From assembly GCA_022826865.1 (NCBI GenBank), contig JAJDUC010000004.1:1-38155 (forward strand): 38,155 nt of DNA, in the 5' to 3' direction. Source of the DNA: Anaerolineae bacterium (GTDB lineage: Bacteria; Chloroflexota; Anaerolineae; Aggregatilineales; Phototrophicaceae). This document shows positions 7,089-14,365 of this stretch, piece after piece. Position numbers and translations under genes: made by a program. Within the stretch, counting starts at the first letter, position 1, and each line of letters starts with the position of its first letter. The notes under the pieces were generated by a model. That model saw nothing but the letters and a program-made list of their open reading frames with translations. It did no database searches and had not been told where the DNA came from.

Positions 7089-8723
7089 CTAATTGACTGC
7101 TTTTTCCCGCCGAAGAATGATCGCCAGGGCGCAGACGGAAACAAGAATGAGCGCCAGGCCGGGCAAGGCGATGGACGACAGGAAGGCTTCGTCGTAAGCG
7201 CTCCAGATGCGGACGGCAAAGGTGCGAAAGCCGATTGGCCGCAGGATTAACGTCATCGGCAACTCTTTCATCACGTTAAGGAATACCAGCGCCAGGCCCG
7301 CCAGGATGCCGCCGCTGGCCAAGGGCAGGGTGATCTTGGCCAGCGCGGCCCAAGCCGACAGTCCCAGGCTGCGCGCGGCTTCTTCAAAGCGCGGATTAAT
7401 TTGGCTGAAGGCGCTTTCAGTGGCGCCGATGCTGTATGGAAGATAGCGAATGGCGTAAGCAATGATCAAGAGCGGCAAAGTCTGATACAGGCTGAGCGCG
7501 TTCCGGGAAGCGAAGTATACAAGAGCCAGGGCGATGACGATGCCGGGCAAGACGTTTCCTGTGTAGGCGAGATTGACCAAGGTCCGGTTGAAGCGCGTGC
7601 TGGCCCGAATTGCCAGAAGCGCCAAGGGAAAGGCGGCAATCGTCACGACAATCGCTGAAACCGCGCTGACGCCGGCCGTGTTCCGCATCAGCTCGGACAT
7701 AGACACCTGGATGGGATTCGTCAGTGTGTGCCCGAATAGCCATTTGAACAGAATCAGCACGGGAATGACAACGCCGATGAATATGACGATGAAACAGAAG
7801 AACAGCGACGGATACTTCCATCGGCCCAGGCTCACGGTCTCGAGATGGCGCGCCGCGCCGGTTCCGATGCGATAATTCCGGCCCGGCTGATGCAAGCGCG
7901 CCTGAAGAATCAGCAGAAACAATGTCATCACAATCAGCAAGAGCGCCAATACCGAAGCTTTGTCCATTCGGTAAGACTCGGTTTGAATGAAGATTGCGCG
8001 CGTGAAGGCGTTGAAGTGCATGACCGCGACAGCGCCGAAATCGCTCAAACTATAGAGAGCCGTCATGAGCATCCCGGCTGAAATCGCCGGACGCAGCTGC
8101 GGGAGAATCACCTGGCGAAATACCTGTCGGCGATTCAATCCCAGGCTTTGGCCTGCCTCTTCCAGACTGCGGTCGCAGCGCAGTATCGCCGCGCGGACCG
8201 GCAGAACAATGTAGGGAAAGGTCACGAATGTCACAGTTAGGGTCGCGCCGACAAATCCTTTGATCCCGGGCAAGCGGTCGACGCCGAAGGGTTCCAGCAG
8301 CGACTGCAAAATGCCTTTTGGCCCAAAGGCCTCGCTGTATGTTACAGCAGTAAGATAAGAGGGCATGACCATGGCGGCCAGCCCAAGCACGAGCCAGATT
8401 CGCCGCCAGGGCAGGTCGCAGCGCCCGGTCAACCAGGCGAAAGGAACGCCGATAACTGTCGCGCAAAATGTGGACGCCAGCATGAGCGCGACGCTGTTGG
8501 CGATGATGAGCAAGGTGCGCGTTCTGAGTACATAATTGATGCCTTCCTGCCCGGCGCTTAACGCGCCAGTGACCAGGTAGACGACTGGCAGCAAAACGAC
8601 AGCCACAACCGCCAGACTGACAATCTGAGCAATTTGCCGGTTGCCGACATGCCAACGTGTCAATACGGACGGCTGATGTCCGGTTGGCCTGAATCTTGGC
8701 GGGATGACGTTCGATAGCTGCAT
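7089..8723 (-). CDS. fbpB: Fe(3+) ABC transporter permease, fused two-unit type
   Basis: 544 residues with about twelve hydrophobic helices in two homologous halves. Each half has the cytoplasmic EAA loop that contacts the ATPase: EAGQSLGLNRRQVFRQ then ILPQLRP in the first, and EAARSLGLSAWAALAK then ITLPLAS in the second. This double layout is typical of FbpB/SfuB-type iron permeases. The ATG at 8723 has GAGG five bases upstream. It lies 62 bp after the binding-protein gene and ahead of fbpC, giving the order A-B-C. It carries iron released by FbpA through the cytoplasmic membrane. Confidence 0.93.
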   Translation of the reverse strand: MQLSNVIPPRFRPTGHQPSVLTRWHVGNRQIAQIVSLAVVAVVLLPVVYLVTGALSAGQEGINYVLRTRTLLIIANSVALMLASTFCATVIGVPFAWLTGRCDLPWRRIWLVLGLAAMVMPSYLTAVTYSEAFGPKGILQSLLEPFGVDRLPGIKGFVGATLTVTFVTFPYIVLPVRAAILRCDRSLEEAGQSLGLNRRQVFRQVILPQLRPAISAGMLMTALYSLSDFGAVAVMHFNAFTRAIFIQTESYRMDKASVLALLLIVMTLFLLILQARLHQPGRNYRIGTGAARHLETVSLGRWKYPSLFFCFIVIFIGVVIPVLILFKWLFGHTLTNPIQVSMSELMRNTAGVSAVSAIVVTIAAFPLALLAIRASTRFNRTLVNLAYTGNVLPGIVIALALVYFASRNALSLYQTLPLLIIAYAIRYLPYSIGATESAFSQINPRFEEAARSLGLSAWAALAKITLPLASGGILAGLALVFLNVMKELPMTLILRPIGFRTFAVRIWSAYDEAFLSSIALPGLALILVSVCALAIILRREKAVN

Positions 8724-8785
8724 GAATCCTCAAATCGGCGAGGATGCGCGGCATGCGCGCCCTCGCCACTCAATTGCCGACAGCT

Positions 8786-9805
8786 CTAGTCCAGAGCGCC
8801 GCTTTCTTCGATCATTTCCAGTGTCGCTTGCAGGTCGTCAAGTTCTGACAGGTCGATTTCCGGCGCCTCGATATCCCCCAGCGCGGGCAAGTCAACTGAT
8901 GGCTCGACGCTATCGACCAGCGGGTACTCGTAGGTCGTCTGCGCGAAGTAGTCCTGCGCCGTATCGCTGAGCAGATAGTTGACCAATTGCTGCGCTGCAT
9001 CGGGCTGATCGCTGGTAGCGAGGATTGCCGCGCCCGCGATATTGATGAGCGAGCCGACATCGCCACCGGGGAAGAAGTGCAGCGTCGCCGTGATTTCCGG
9101 ATCTTCCGCCAGGAAGCGGAAGAGGTAGTAGTGATTGACGAGGCCGACCACCACCTCGCCGTTGATGACGGCTTGAACGATGGGCGTGTTCTTTGGATAA
9201 GGCTGAACGCCGTTGGCGAGCATGCCGGCCAGCCAGTCTTCCGTATCGCAATCGCCCAGCAGCACTCGCATGGCAGTTACGTTGGCGACGAATGAGGCGT
9301 TTGTAGGCGCCCAACCCACCAGACCGCTCCAGGTTTCGTCGGTCAGATCCAAGATTGAATCCGGCAATTCCAGGCCCATTTCAGCCAGCAGCTCCGGATT
9401 GTACACCAGGACGCGAGCGCGCCCGCTAAGGCCGGCCCAGACACCATCCGGCGAAACAAATGCCGGATCGGCGACGCGCGCCAGCGTTTCTTCCGGCAAT
9501 TCCGCCAGCAATCCGGCAGCGGCCAGGGCGCCCAGCGCGCCACCGTCCTGCGCGATGAAAACATCGGCCGGGCTATTCGCGCCCTCAGTGAGAATCTGGT
9601 TGGCAACCGCGCTCGTGCCGCCATACAGCACTTCAATCTCAACACCCGTATCCTCGGTGAACTGCTCCAGGATCGGGCCAACAAGGCTTTCGTTGCGCCC
9701 GGAATAAACCGTTAGCGCATCGTCTGCGCTTGTCAGGCCCGGGGCTATGACCAGCGCAATTAGCATTAGAACAATGCCGGACAACTTGAAGCGATATGTG
9801 GACAT
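8786..9805 (-). CDS. fbpA: Fe(3+) ABC transporter substrate-binding protein
   Basis: 339 residues from ATG 9805, chosen because AAGGAG lies 8 nt upstream; an in-frame GTG at 9814 is too close to that site. A signal peptide of ~27 residues ends near TSADD, with no lipobox cysteine. The mature protein starts LTVYSGRNESLVGPIL, the typical FbpA/FutA opening. It also has ADVFIAQDGGALGAL and the tyrosine pair in NHYYLF that coordinates ferric iron in this family. It captures Fe(3+) outside the cytoplasmic membrane and delivers it to FbpB. The acidic C-terminal tail of ~35 residues is longer than usual. It is the first gene of the iron operon. Confidence 0.92.
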   Translation of the reverse strand: MSTYRFKLSGIVLMLIALVIAPGLTSADDALTVYSGRNESLVGPILEQFTEDTGVEIEVLYGGTSAVANQILTEGANSPADVFIAQDGGALGALAAAGLLAELPEETLARVADPAFVSPDGVWAGLSGRARVLVYNPELLAEMGLELPDSILDLTDETWSGLVGWAPTNASFVANVTAMRVLLGDCDTEDWLAGMLANGVQPYPKNTPIVQAVINGEVVVGLVNHYYLFRFLAEDPEITATLHFFPGGDVGSLINIAGAAILATSDQPDAAQQLVNYLLSDTAQDYFAQTTYEYPLVDSVEPSVDLPALGDIEAPEIDLSELDDLQATLEMIEESGALD

Positions 9806-9843
9806 ACTGCACACTCCTTGAATTTGGTGCCAATCGCGATTAG

Positions 9844-9871
9844 GATTGACATCGATAGACGAAGGTCAATC
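9844..9871 (-). promoter_or_regulatory. Dyad in the likely fbpA promoter
   Basis: GATTGAC (9844-9850) and GTCAATC (9865-9871) form a perfect 7-bp inverted repeat with a 14-bp centre. Read on the minus strand, one arm supplies a TTGACC -35-like hexamer, followed 19 bp later by CCTAAT as a possible -10, about 35 bp ahead of the fbpA ribosome site. A dyad over a promoter is the expected form of an operator. It does not look like a canonical Fur box, so the regulator is unknown. Confidence 0.35.
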
Positions 9872-10133
9872 GGGTATGAGATTCGGTGCCGAAGCCTAGC
9901 CAGCCCGTTTGACCTTTTCGTTTTATCAGAAATGGCAACTGGCTGTCCACGCTTGTGGTAAATTTCACTTTTGCCGTGACGCGGGCCAAGAATTGACCCG
10001 CTTTGCAATCGCCCTTTAATCAATTGGCGCCGATGGATTGCGCGGGGTTAAATCAGGGCGCGACTGCGGCCGGCGCGCGCGTTTCCACCGGTATCGGCGC
10101 TTTAGCGGAGGGGGATTGCGCCTGTGCTGATAC

Positions 10134-10162
10134 TGGACATAAAGCGAGATGGACAATAGAGT
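10134..10162 (+). promoter_or_regulatory. Candidate promoter of the E2-JAB-E1 cassette
   Basis: TGGACA (10134-10139), a 17-bp spacer and TAGAGT (10157-10162) lie 43 bp ahead of the E2 start. The fit is 5 of 6 for the -35 and 4 of 6 for the -10. The ribosome site before ATG 10206 is weak (GCGGGGT). Confidence 0.35.
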
Positions 10163-10205
10163 ATTTCTGTTAAGATAGGGGAAACCGTCCTGCGGGGTAC
10201 AGCGT

Positions 10206-10679
10206 ATGTCCAATTGGTGGGGGACGCGTAGAGACGTTTCGTCCCGCCTGATTTGGGAAGTCGAGGCGATGAAGGCTACTTTTGGCGAAACTTTTGCTTT
10301 GGTCGTGCCCCCGTTTGGCGGCCTGCTCTATTGGCAAGGCATTGTGGAAATCAGCATGAGCATCCTCGAGTCGACCCAGCACAGCCTGAAGATCGTCTAT
10401 CCGAAAGAATACCCCAACCGTCCGGCGGAAGCTTATTGCATCAAGCCGCGCATCTACAGTGAAAAACATCAGTATGAGGACGGGCAGCTCTGCCTCTTCA
10501 ACCCCAAAGATGGCGAGCAATATGGCTGGAATCCGTCAAAATCCACCGCTGTTACGGTTGGCGGCTGGGCGATTCAGTGGCTCTATGCCTATTACACCTG
10601 GCGCTCGACCGGACGCTGGCCCGGAATAGAGGAACGCATCAAAGCCAGTTCGCCTTTGCCCCGCCGCCGGAGACGTTGA
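10206..10679 (+). CDS. Prokaryotic E2-fold (UBC-like) conjugating protein
   Basis: 157 residues with the ubiquitin-conjugating (UBC) fold pattern. The N-terminal helix RLIWEVEAMKATF is followed by strands containing LLYWQGIVEI and LKIVYPKEYPNRPAE (the 'YP..P' flap of E2s). The active-site motif HQYEDGQLCLF, with H88, G93 and C96, corresponds to the HP-x-(5,8)-G-x-(I/L)-C-L motif of eukaryotic E2s. After that come WNPS and the helix QWLYAYYTWRSTGRWPG, typical of bacterial E2s. C96 should carry the modifier as a thioester. It is the first gene of a same-strand trio and ends two bases before the JAB gene. Related bacterial E2s act in antiphage Bil-type and other E1-E2-JAB operons. The link to defence here is inference. 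Confidence 0.82.
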   Translation: MSNWWGTRRDVSSRLIWEVEAMKATFGETFALVVPPFGGLLYWQGIVEISMSILESTQHSLKIVYPKEYPNRPAEAYCIKPRIYSEKHQYEDGQLCLFNPKDGEQYGWNPSKSTAVTVGGWAIQWLYAYYTWRSTGRWPGIEERIKASSPLPRRRRR

Positions 10680-10681
10680 AC

Positions 10682-11953
10682 ATGCGGACCCTGGATGAGC
10701 GCGAGTTTCTCAAGCTCATGCAATTGGAATTCGAACACATCAGGAAGCGCTTGCGGGGGATGGCGATGATTTCACGCGGTATCGTTCCCAACCTGGTTCT
10801 GTCTCGGCGGGCGGTCGAGCGGATGCTATCGGCGGCCGGCCAGTTCATGGCCGACGAAACGGGCGAAGCCATGGTGGGCTTCATCGTCGAAGATGATACG
10901 CCGGAAGGTTTGCCGACCATTTATGTGCTCGATACGATTTCCCCCGATGAGACGGCGGTCCGCCGCTCGCACACCTTTCAGCAGGGGGATGCCCTTCAAG
11001 ACGAGATTATCTGGTGGCTGCAAGAGAACTGGCATTTTCACCGCGAGCGACACCGTGGCTCAGATGCCTTGCCCGATCGCTTTGATGTGCCCCTGCGCTA
11101 TCTCGGAGACTGGCACAAACAGCCGGGCTCCATGATTCAGCCCAGCCACGGCGATCTTATGACAGCGCTCTCCTGGCTTGATGACGACGATCTTGCTATG
11201 GAATTCTTGCTGGTGCCGATCGTCACCGTCGGGCATGCCCCGATCATCGGCGAATCGGACTTGGCGGTCAATTACATCACCGTGCCAATGGACAATGGCA
11301 CCTGCATGCGGGTTGACTGGTGGTACATCCATCGCGATGTCCGTGTCTTTCAGCCGGTGCATCCCCAGATTGTAGCGGCGGAACAATTGCCTCAGATGAT
11401 GAAATACGGCTGGCATGTTGTCTTGGCGGACCGCCTCACCAGCGAGACTTTGGCTATGGCGGATGATGGCCTGCTCGTGCGCACGCTATTCTACGAGTGC
11501 GATGGCGAGGTGCCATTGGAGTTCTGCTTCTTCACGATCCGGCAGGGCGCTTCAAGCTTTGTGCTTTTTGTCACACAGCACGACTATCCGAAGAGCGCGC
11601 CCAAGGCATTTGAAGCGCCCTTTCTCGAGGGCTTGAACTTGATGGATCCGGTCGCGACTTTCCAGTCGCTTTGGGAAGTGGCCCGTCCCATACCCGAGCC
11701 ACCGGAGTGGCAATGGTCGGAAGACAAATACCTCATCGACTTTGTCATCGCCATTGAAGTCGACCGCGGCTTGCGCCAACCGGCAGTTGTGGAGATCCCG
11801 GTAATCCTGGACGACGGTCAAGTCGACAGCGATGCCGAACTGTCGGAACGCTCGACTGCCATGGAGGCGCAGGCCGACCGGGAAGCTGATGCCAGCGGAT
11901 CGCGCGGCCCTGCGTTCGTCGAAGAAGAACGCGCAGAAGAAGAGGCGCGCTAA
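10682..11953 (+). CDS. JAB/MPN-domain protein (putative deubiquitinase-like) with C-terminal E2/RWD-like region
   Basis: 423 residues from ATG 10682, which has GGAG 9 nt upstream. Residues ~30-165 follow the Prok-JAB/MPN layout: LVLSRRAVERML, GEAMVGFIVEDD with E62, and the metal-site segment GDWHKQPGSMIQPSHGDL. H145, S155 and D158 match the JAMM motif (E...HxHP...S..D), but the second His is Q147 (codon CAG). Without it zinc binding or peptidase activity may be lost or altered. Residues ~275-360 contain FVLFVTQHDYPKSAPKAF, similar to the central strand and YP..P flap of E2/RWD folds. The last ~55 residues are acidic and low in complexity. It sits between E2 and E1, where such proteins usually process or remove the modifier. 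Confidence 0.72.
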   Translation: MRTLDEREFLKLMQLEFEHIRKRLRGMAMISRGIVPNLVLSRRAVERMLSAAGQFMADETGEAMVGFIVEDDTPEGLPTIYVLDTISPDETAVRRSHTFQQGDALQDEIIWWLQENWHFHRERHRGSDALPDRFDVPLRYLGDWHKQPGSMIQPSHGDLMTALSWLDDDDLAMEFLLVPIVTVGHAPIIGESDLAVNYITVPMDNGTCMRVDWWYIHRDVRVFQPVHPQIVAAEQLPQMMKYGWHVVLADRLTSETLAMADDGLLVRTLFYECDGEVPLEFCFFTIRQGASSFVLFVTQHDYPKSAPKAFEAPFLEGLNLMDPVATFQSLWEVARPIPEPPEWQWSEDKYLIDFVIAIEVDRGLRQPAVVEIPVILDDGQVDSDAELSERSTAMEAQADREADASGSRGPAFVEEERAEEEAR

Positions 11954-11954
11954 T

Positions 11955-12878
11955 ATGAGCGACATTTGGGAACGTGTCGAGCGGCTCATCGGTTCCGACA
12001 ATCTGGAACAACTGGCCGAGAAAAAAGTGGCTGTGGTCGGTCTGGGGTCGGGCGGCGGTTTCGTAGCGCTCAGCCTGGCGATGAGCGGCGTTGGCCGCTT
12101 CGTCCTGGTGGATAACGATGTGCTCGAAAGCGGCAACGTGACGCGACATGTGGCGGATTTGCGTTATGTGGGGCAGAACAAAGCGGCCGCGGTTGCCGAC
12201 CTGATTCTCAGTCGCAATCCGCTGGCGCGGATCGACCTGCGAGAAGGTTCGATAGAAGATCACTGGGAATGCCTTGACGATGTGGATATTCTGGTTGTAG
12301 CCGTTGACCATGAGCAGGTCAAATACGCCATCAACGAAAAATGCCTGGAGAAAGGCTTAAGCGCCTCCTACGCCGGCGTCTATGAGCGGGGCGAAGGCGG
12401 CGATCACGTCATCATCAAACCCTTTGACGGCCCCTGCTATGCCTGTTGGTCGGAAGCGACGCGGGAGGGCGCAAAGGTCTCGATGAACCCGGTGGGCGAC
12501 CTGGACTACGGCATGATCGGCCCGGAAGGCGCGTTGGCGGCCGAGCCCGGCCTGTGGGTCAACGTAACCAAGGTAGCCGGCATTCAGACGGATCTGATCA
12601 TCAATGAGTTGCTGCGCGGCACGAGCGCCTATGAGGCGATGCCAGCCAACACCATCATCGTCGCCAATGCCTATATGGACATTATCGAGGGCCAAGAGAA
12701 CGACCCGCATACCGGCGTCTGGATCGAGATCGCGCGCGAGCCCGATTGTCTCGTCTGTGGCGAGCGCCTCAAACAGGGCGTCAGCAAGCTCGCCCAGGAA
12801 GAAGCCGGCGTCATATCGCTTGAGGATCTGGCGGCATCCGGCTTGACGACCGATATCTTTATTGAGGAAGAAGACTAG
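11955..12878 (+). CDS. E1-like (ThiF/MoeB-fold) modifier-activating protein
   Basis: 307 residues. ATG 11955 begins one base after the JAB stop, with GAGG upstream. The Rossmann nucleotide loop is VVGLGSGGG (27-35). It is followed by LVDNDVLESGNVTRH with D53, D55 and R64, K76 in GQNKAAAV, and D118 in VAVDHE, the standard ThiF/MoeB/E1 adenylation residues. Paired CYAC (161-164) and CLVC (265-268) form the structural zinc site. It should adenylate the C-terminus of a ubiquitin-like protein. The segment after CYAC, where ThiF has its active cysteine, contains no cysteine; the only others are C106 and C130. The C-terminus is acidic (IFIEEED). The gene closes the E2-JAB-E1 trio and overlaps the convergent next gene by 4 bp. 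Confidence 0.85.
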   Translation: MSDIWERVERLIGSDNLEQLAEKKVAVVGLGSGGGFVALSLAMSGVGRFVLVDNDVLESGNVTRHVADLRYVGQNKAAAVADLILSRNPLARIDLREGSIEDHWECLDDVDILVVAVDHEQVKYAINEKCLEKGLSASYAGVYERGEGGDHVIIKPFDGPCYACWSEATREGAKVSMNPVGDLDYGMIGPEGALAAEPGLWVNVTKVAGIQTDLIINELLRGTSAYEAMPANTIIVANAYMDIIEGQENDPHTGVWIEIAREPDCLVCGERLKQGVSKLAQEEAGVISLEDLAASGLTTDIFIEEED

Positions 12879-13429
12879 CCGGCTTGGATTTCGCCGCGCC
12901 AGCGCTGCAGCTTGTCCAGTAGCGCCCGCCGCTGCTTCAGGCGATCCGTTTCATTGAATTCTACCTGATACAGCAAGCGGTCATCTTTGTCCGGCGGACC
13001 GCCGGCATCATCATAATAGATGCGGAAATTGCTCTGAATGGCGACGCGATAAACGCCGGCATCGTAAACCGGCGCGCGATAGGGCAAACTGCGAATGCCC
13101 ATGCTCAGCAGACATTCGCCTTCGCGGTAATGCGCCCAAACGCCCAGCAGGTGGAGCGTCTGATAGCCGTAATAGCCTTTGCGATGATACCAGATTAGCG
13201 CCCCGGACCAAGCCGATCCACGCAGCGCCCGCGGCCCGTAACAGAGAACATGCTGGAATTCTTCGCGCGTCTGCGCGGCCAGGGCGTCGTAGGCGTTGAC
13301 CAGATCGAGCGCCTGGTCCTGCGGCGTCTGCGCCTCGGCGCCGCGGCTCTTGCCGCCAAACGGTTTGCGCTGGGCAATTCGTTTGAGAATTTCTTCGTAG
13401 CGATCTTCGCTGTCGTCGCGGGACTTCAT
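12875..13429 (-). CDS. Conserved-looking protein of unknown function
   Basis: 184 residues from ATG 13429. A TTG at 13456 would add nine Arg-rich residues and leave three bases to the hydrolase stop. I do not recognise the family. The N-terminal ~50 residues are charged and probably helical (EDRYEEILKRIAQRKPF). The rest is compact and rich in aromatic residues, with LIWYHRKGYYGYQTLHLLG, WAHYREGECLL, YRVAIQSNFRIYYDD and a closing amphipathic helix NETDRLKQRRALLDKL. No signal peptide or membrane helix. It follows the hydrolase gene closely on the same strand and converges on the E1 gene with a 4-bp overlap. Confidence 0.65.
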   Translation of the reverse strand: MKSRDDSEDRYEEILKRIAQRKPFGGKSRGAEAQTPQDQALDLVNAYDALAAQTREEFQHVLCYGPRALRGSAWSGALIWYHRKGYYGYQTLHLLGVWAHYREGECLLSMGIRSLPYRAPVYDAGVYRVAIQSNFRIYYDDAGGPPDKDDRLLYQVEFNETDRLKQRRALLDKLQRWRGEIQAG

Positions 13430-13459
13430 TGCGGCATCGCGCCGGCGCCGGCGCAAAAC

Positions 13460-14284
13460 TCAATCCAGCTTGAGAAAGTCGTCGACAATCGTCCGGAATT
13501 GCGCTGGGTGCTCCATATTAGGCAGGTGGGCGGCATCGGCCATCGCCGCCAATTTTGCATTGGGCAGACGCTCCTGCATGAATTCAGCCGCCTTAATCAA
13601 GAATGGCAGATCGTTTTCACCAACGATAATCAGGCAGGGCGCCTTTATCTCATGCAGTCGTTCCGCGGCTTGTACTGCAGCAGTCTTGCGCGCATGCTTG
13701 CCGATGCGCTTATATTCCAGTTCCGTTACCTGCCGCGCCATTTCAAACGCTTTGGCGCGGGCTGCGGCTTTGGCCGGGTTCGGGCTTCGGCCAAAGCCGT
13801 CAAACCAGATCTGCATGTCGAGTTCTGCGACACGGTCCAATTCCCCATTTTCGAAGGCGCGCTCCGATTCGGCAAATAATTCATCCGGCTCCTCGGCCTC
13901 CGCCTCAAAGCCGGCTGGGCCGCCGCCAACAAGGATTAACGCCCGCGTTCGTCCCGGGTTTTCCAGGGCAAAATCAAGCGCGAGGCCGGCGCCCATAGAG
14001 CAGCCCATCAATATAAGCGGGCCCGTCAAATTGAGTTCGGCAAGAAGAGTCGTCAAGTCATCCAATATATTGAATTCGCCCGGGACCGGGTGGCTTTTGC
14101 CGTAGCCGCGCATATCAAAGCGCATGACATGATGACTAACGGCAAAAGAGACGAATTCAAATTCCCACATGCGGGAATCGGAAATGCCGGCATGGATCAT
14201 AACCAGGGGCGTGCCCTGGCCGGCAATTTCGTAGTAGAGGCGGGCGCCATTCACATCGGCGTAACCCGTTTTAACTGAAGTCAT
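13460..14284 (-). CDS. Alpha/beta-fold hydrolase
   Basis: 274 residues. The fold and catalytic triad are plain: the oxyanion-side HAG motif (31-33), MRFDMRGYGKS, the nucleophile elbow GCSMGAG with S96, the acid D225 in VGENDLP, and H253 in DAAHLPNMEHP. The family hydrolyses esters, lactones or related bonds (3-oxoadipate enol-lactonase-like proteins are close in form), but the substrate cannot be read from sequence. No signal peptide, so it is cytoplasmic. It is followed within ~30 bp by the unrecognised 184-residue gene. Confidence 0.92.
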   Translation of the reverse strand: MTSVKTGYADVNGARLYYEIAGQGTPLVMIHAGISDSRMWEFEFVSFAVSHHVMRFDMRGYGKSHPVPGEFNILDDLTTLLAELNLTGPLILMGCSMGAGLALDFALENPGRTRALILVGGGPAGFEAEAEEPDELFAESERAFENGELDRVAELDMQIWFDGFGRSPNPAKAAARAKAFEMARQVTELEYKRIGKHARKTAAVQAAERLHEIKAPCLIIVGENDLPFLIKAAEFMQERLPNAKLAAMADAAHLPNMEHPAQFRTIVDDFLKLD

Positions 14285-14365
14285 TCCTGACTGTCTCGCT
14301 ATATTTAGCCTGATTGAGCGGGATGCAGGCTGTCATTCGGGCGCGTGCTCGAGGAAGCGCTGCTG

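Larger units (their letters stand above)
9806..10205. other. 400-bp divergent intergenic region between fbpA and the E2-JAB-E1 cassette
   Basis: The region contains promoters facing both ways and several dyads: the palindrome AATCGCGATT near 9834-9843, an inverted repeat at 9844-9871, and GCGGGCCA/TGACCCGC arms at 9981-10001 (one mismatch, 5-nt loop). I looked here for a ubiquitin-like gene and found none. The longest forward ATG frame (10033-10173, 46 aa) has no beta-grasp pattern and no C-terminal Gly-Gly. Confidence 0.6.

Noticed and set aside
10033..10173. A 46-codon ATG frame just upstream of the E2 gene, considered as the missing ubiquitin-like modifier.
   Set aside because: Composition is low-complexity Ala/Gly, with no beta-grasp pattern and no terminal Gly-Gly, and it runs across the likely E2 promoter.
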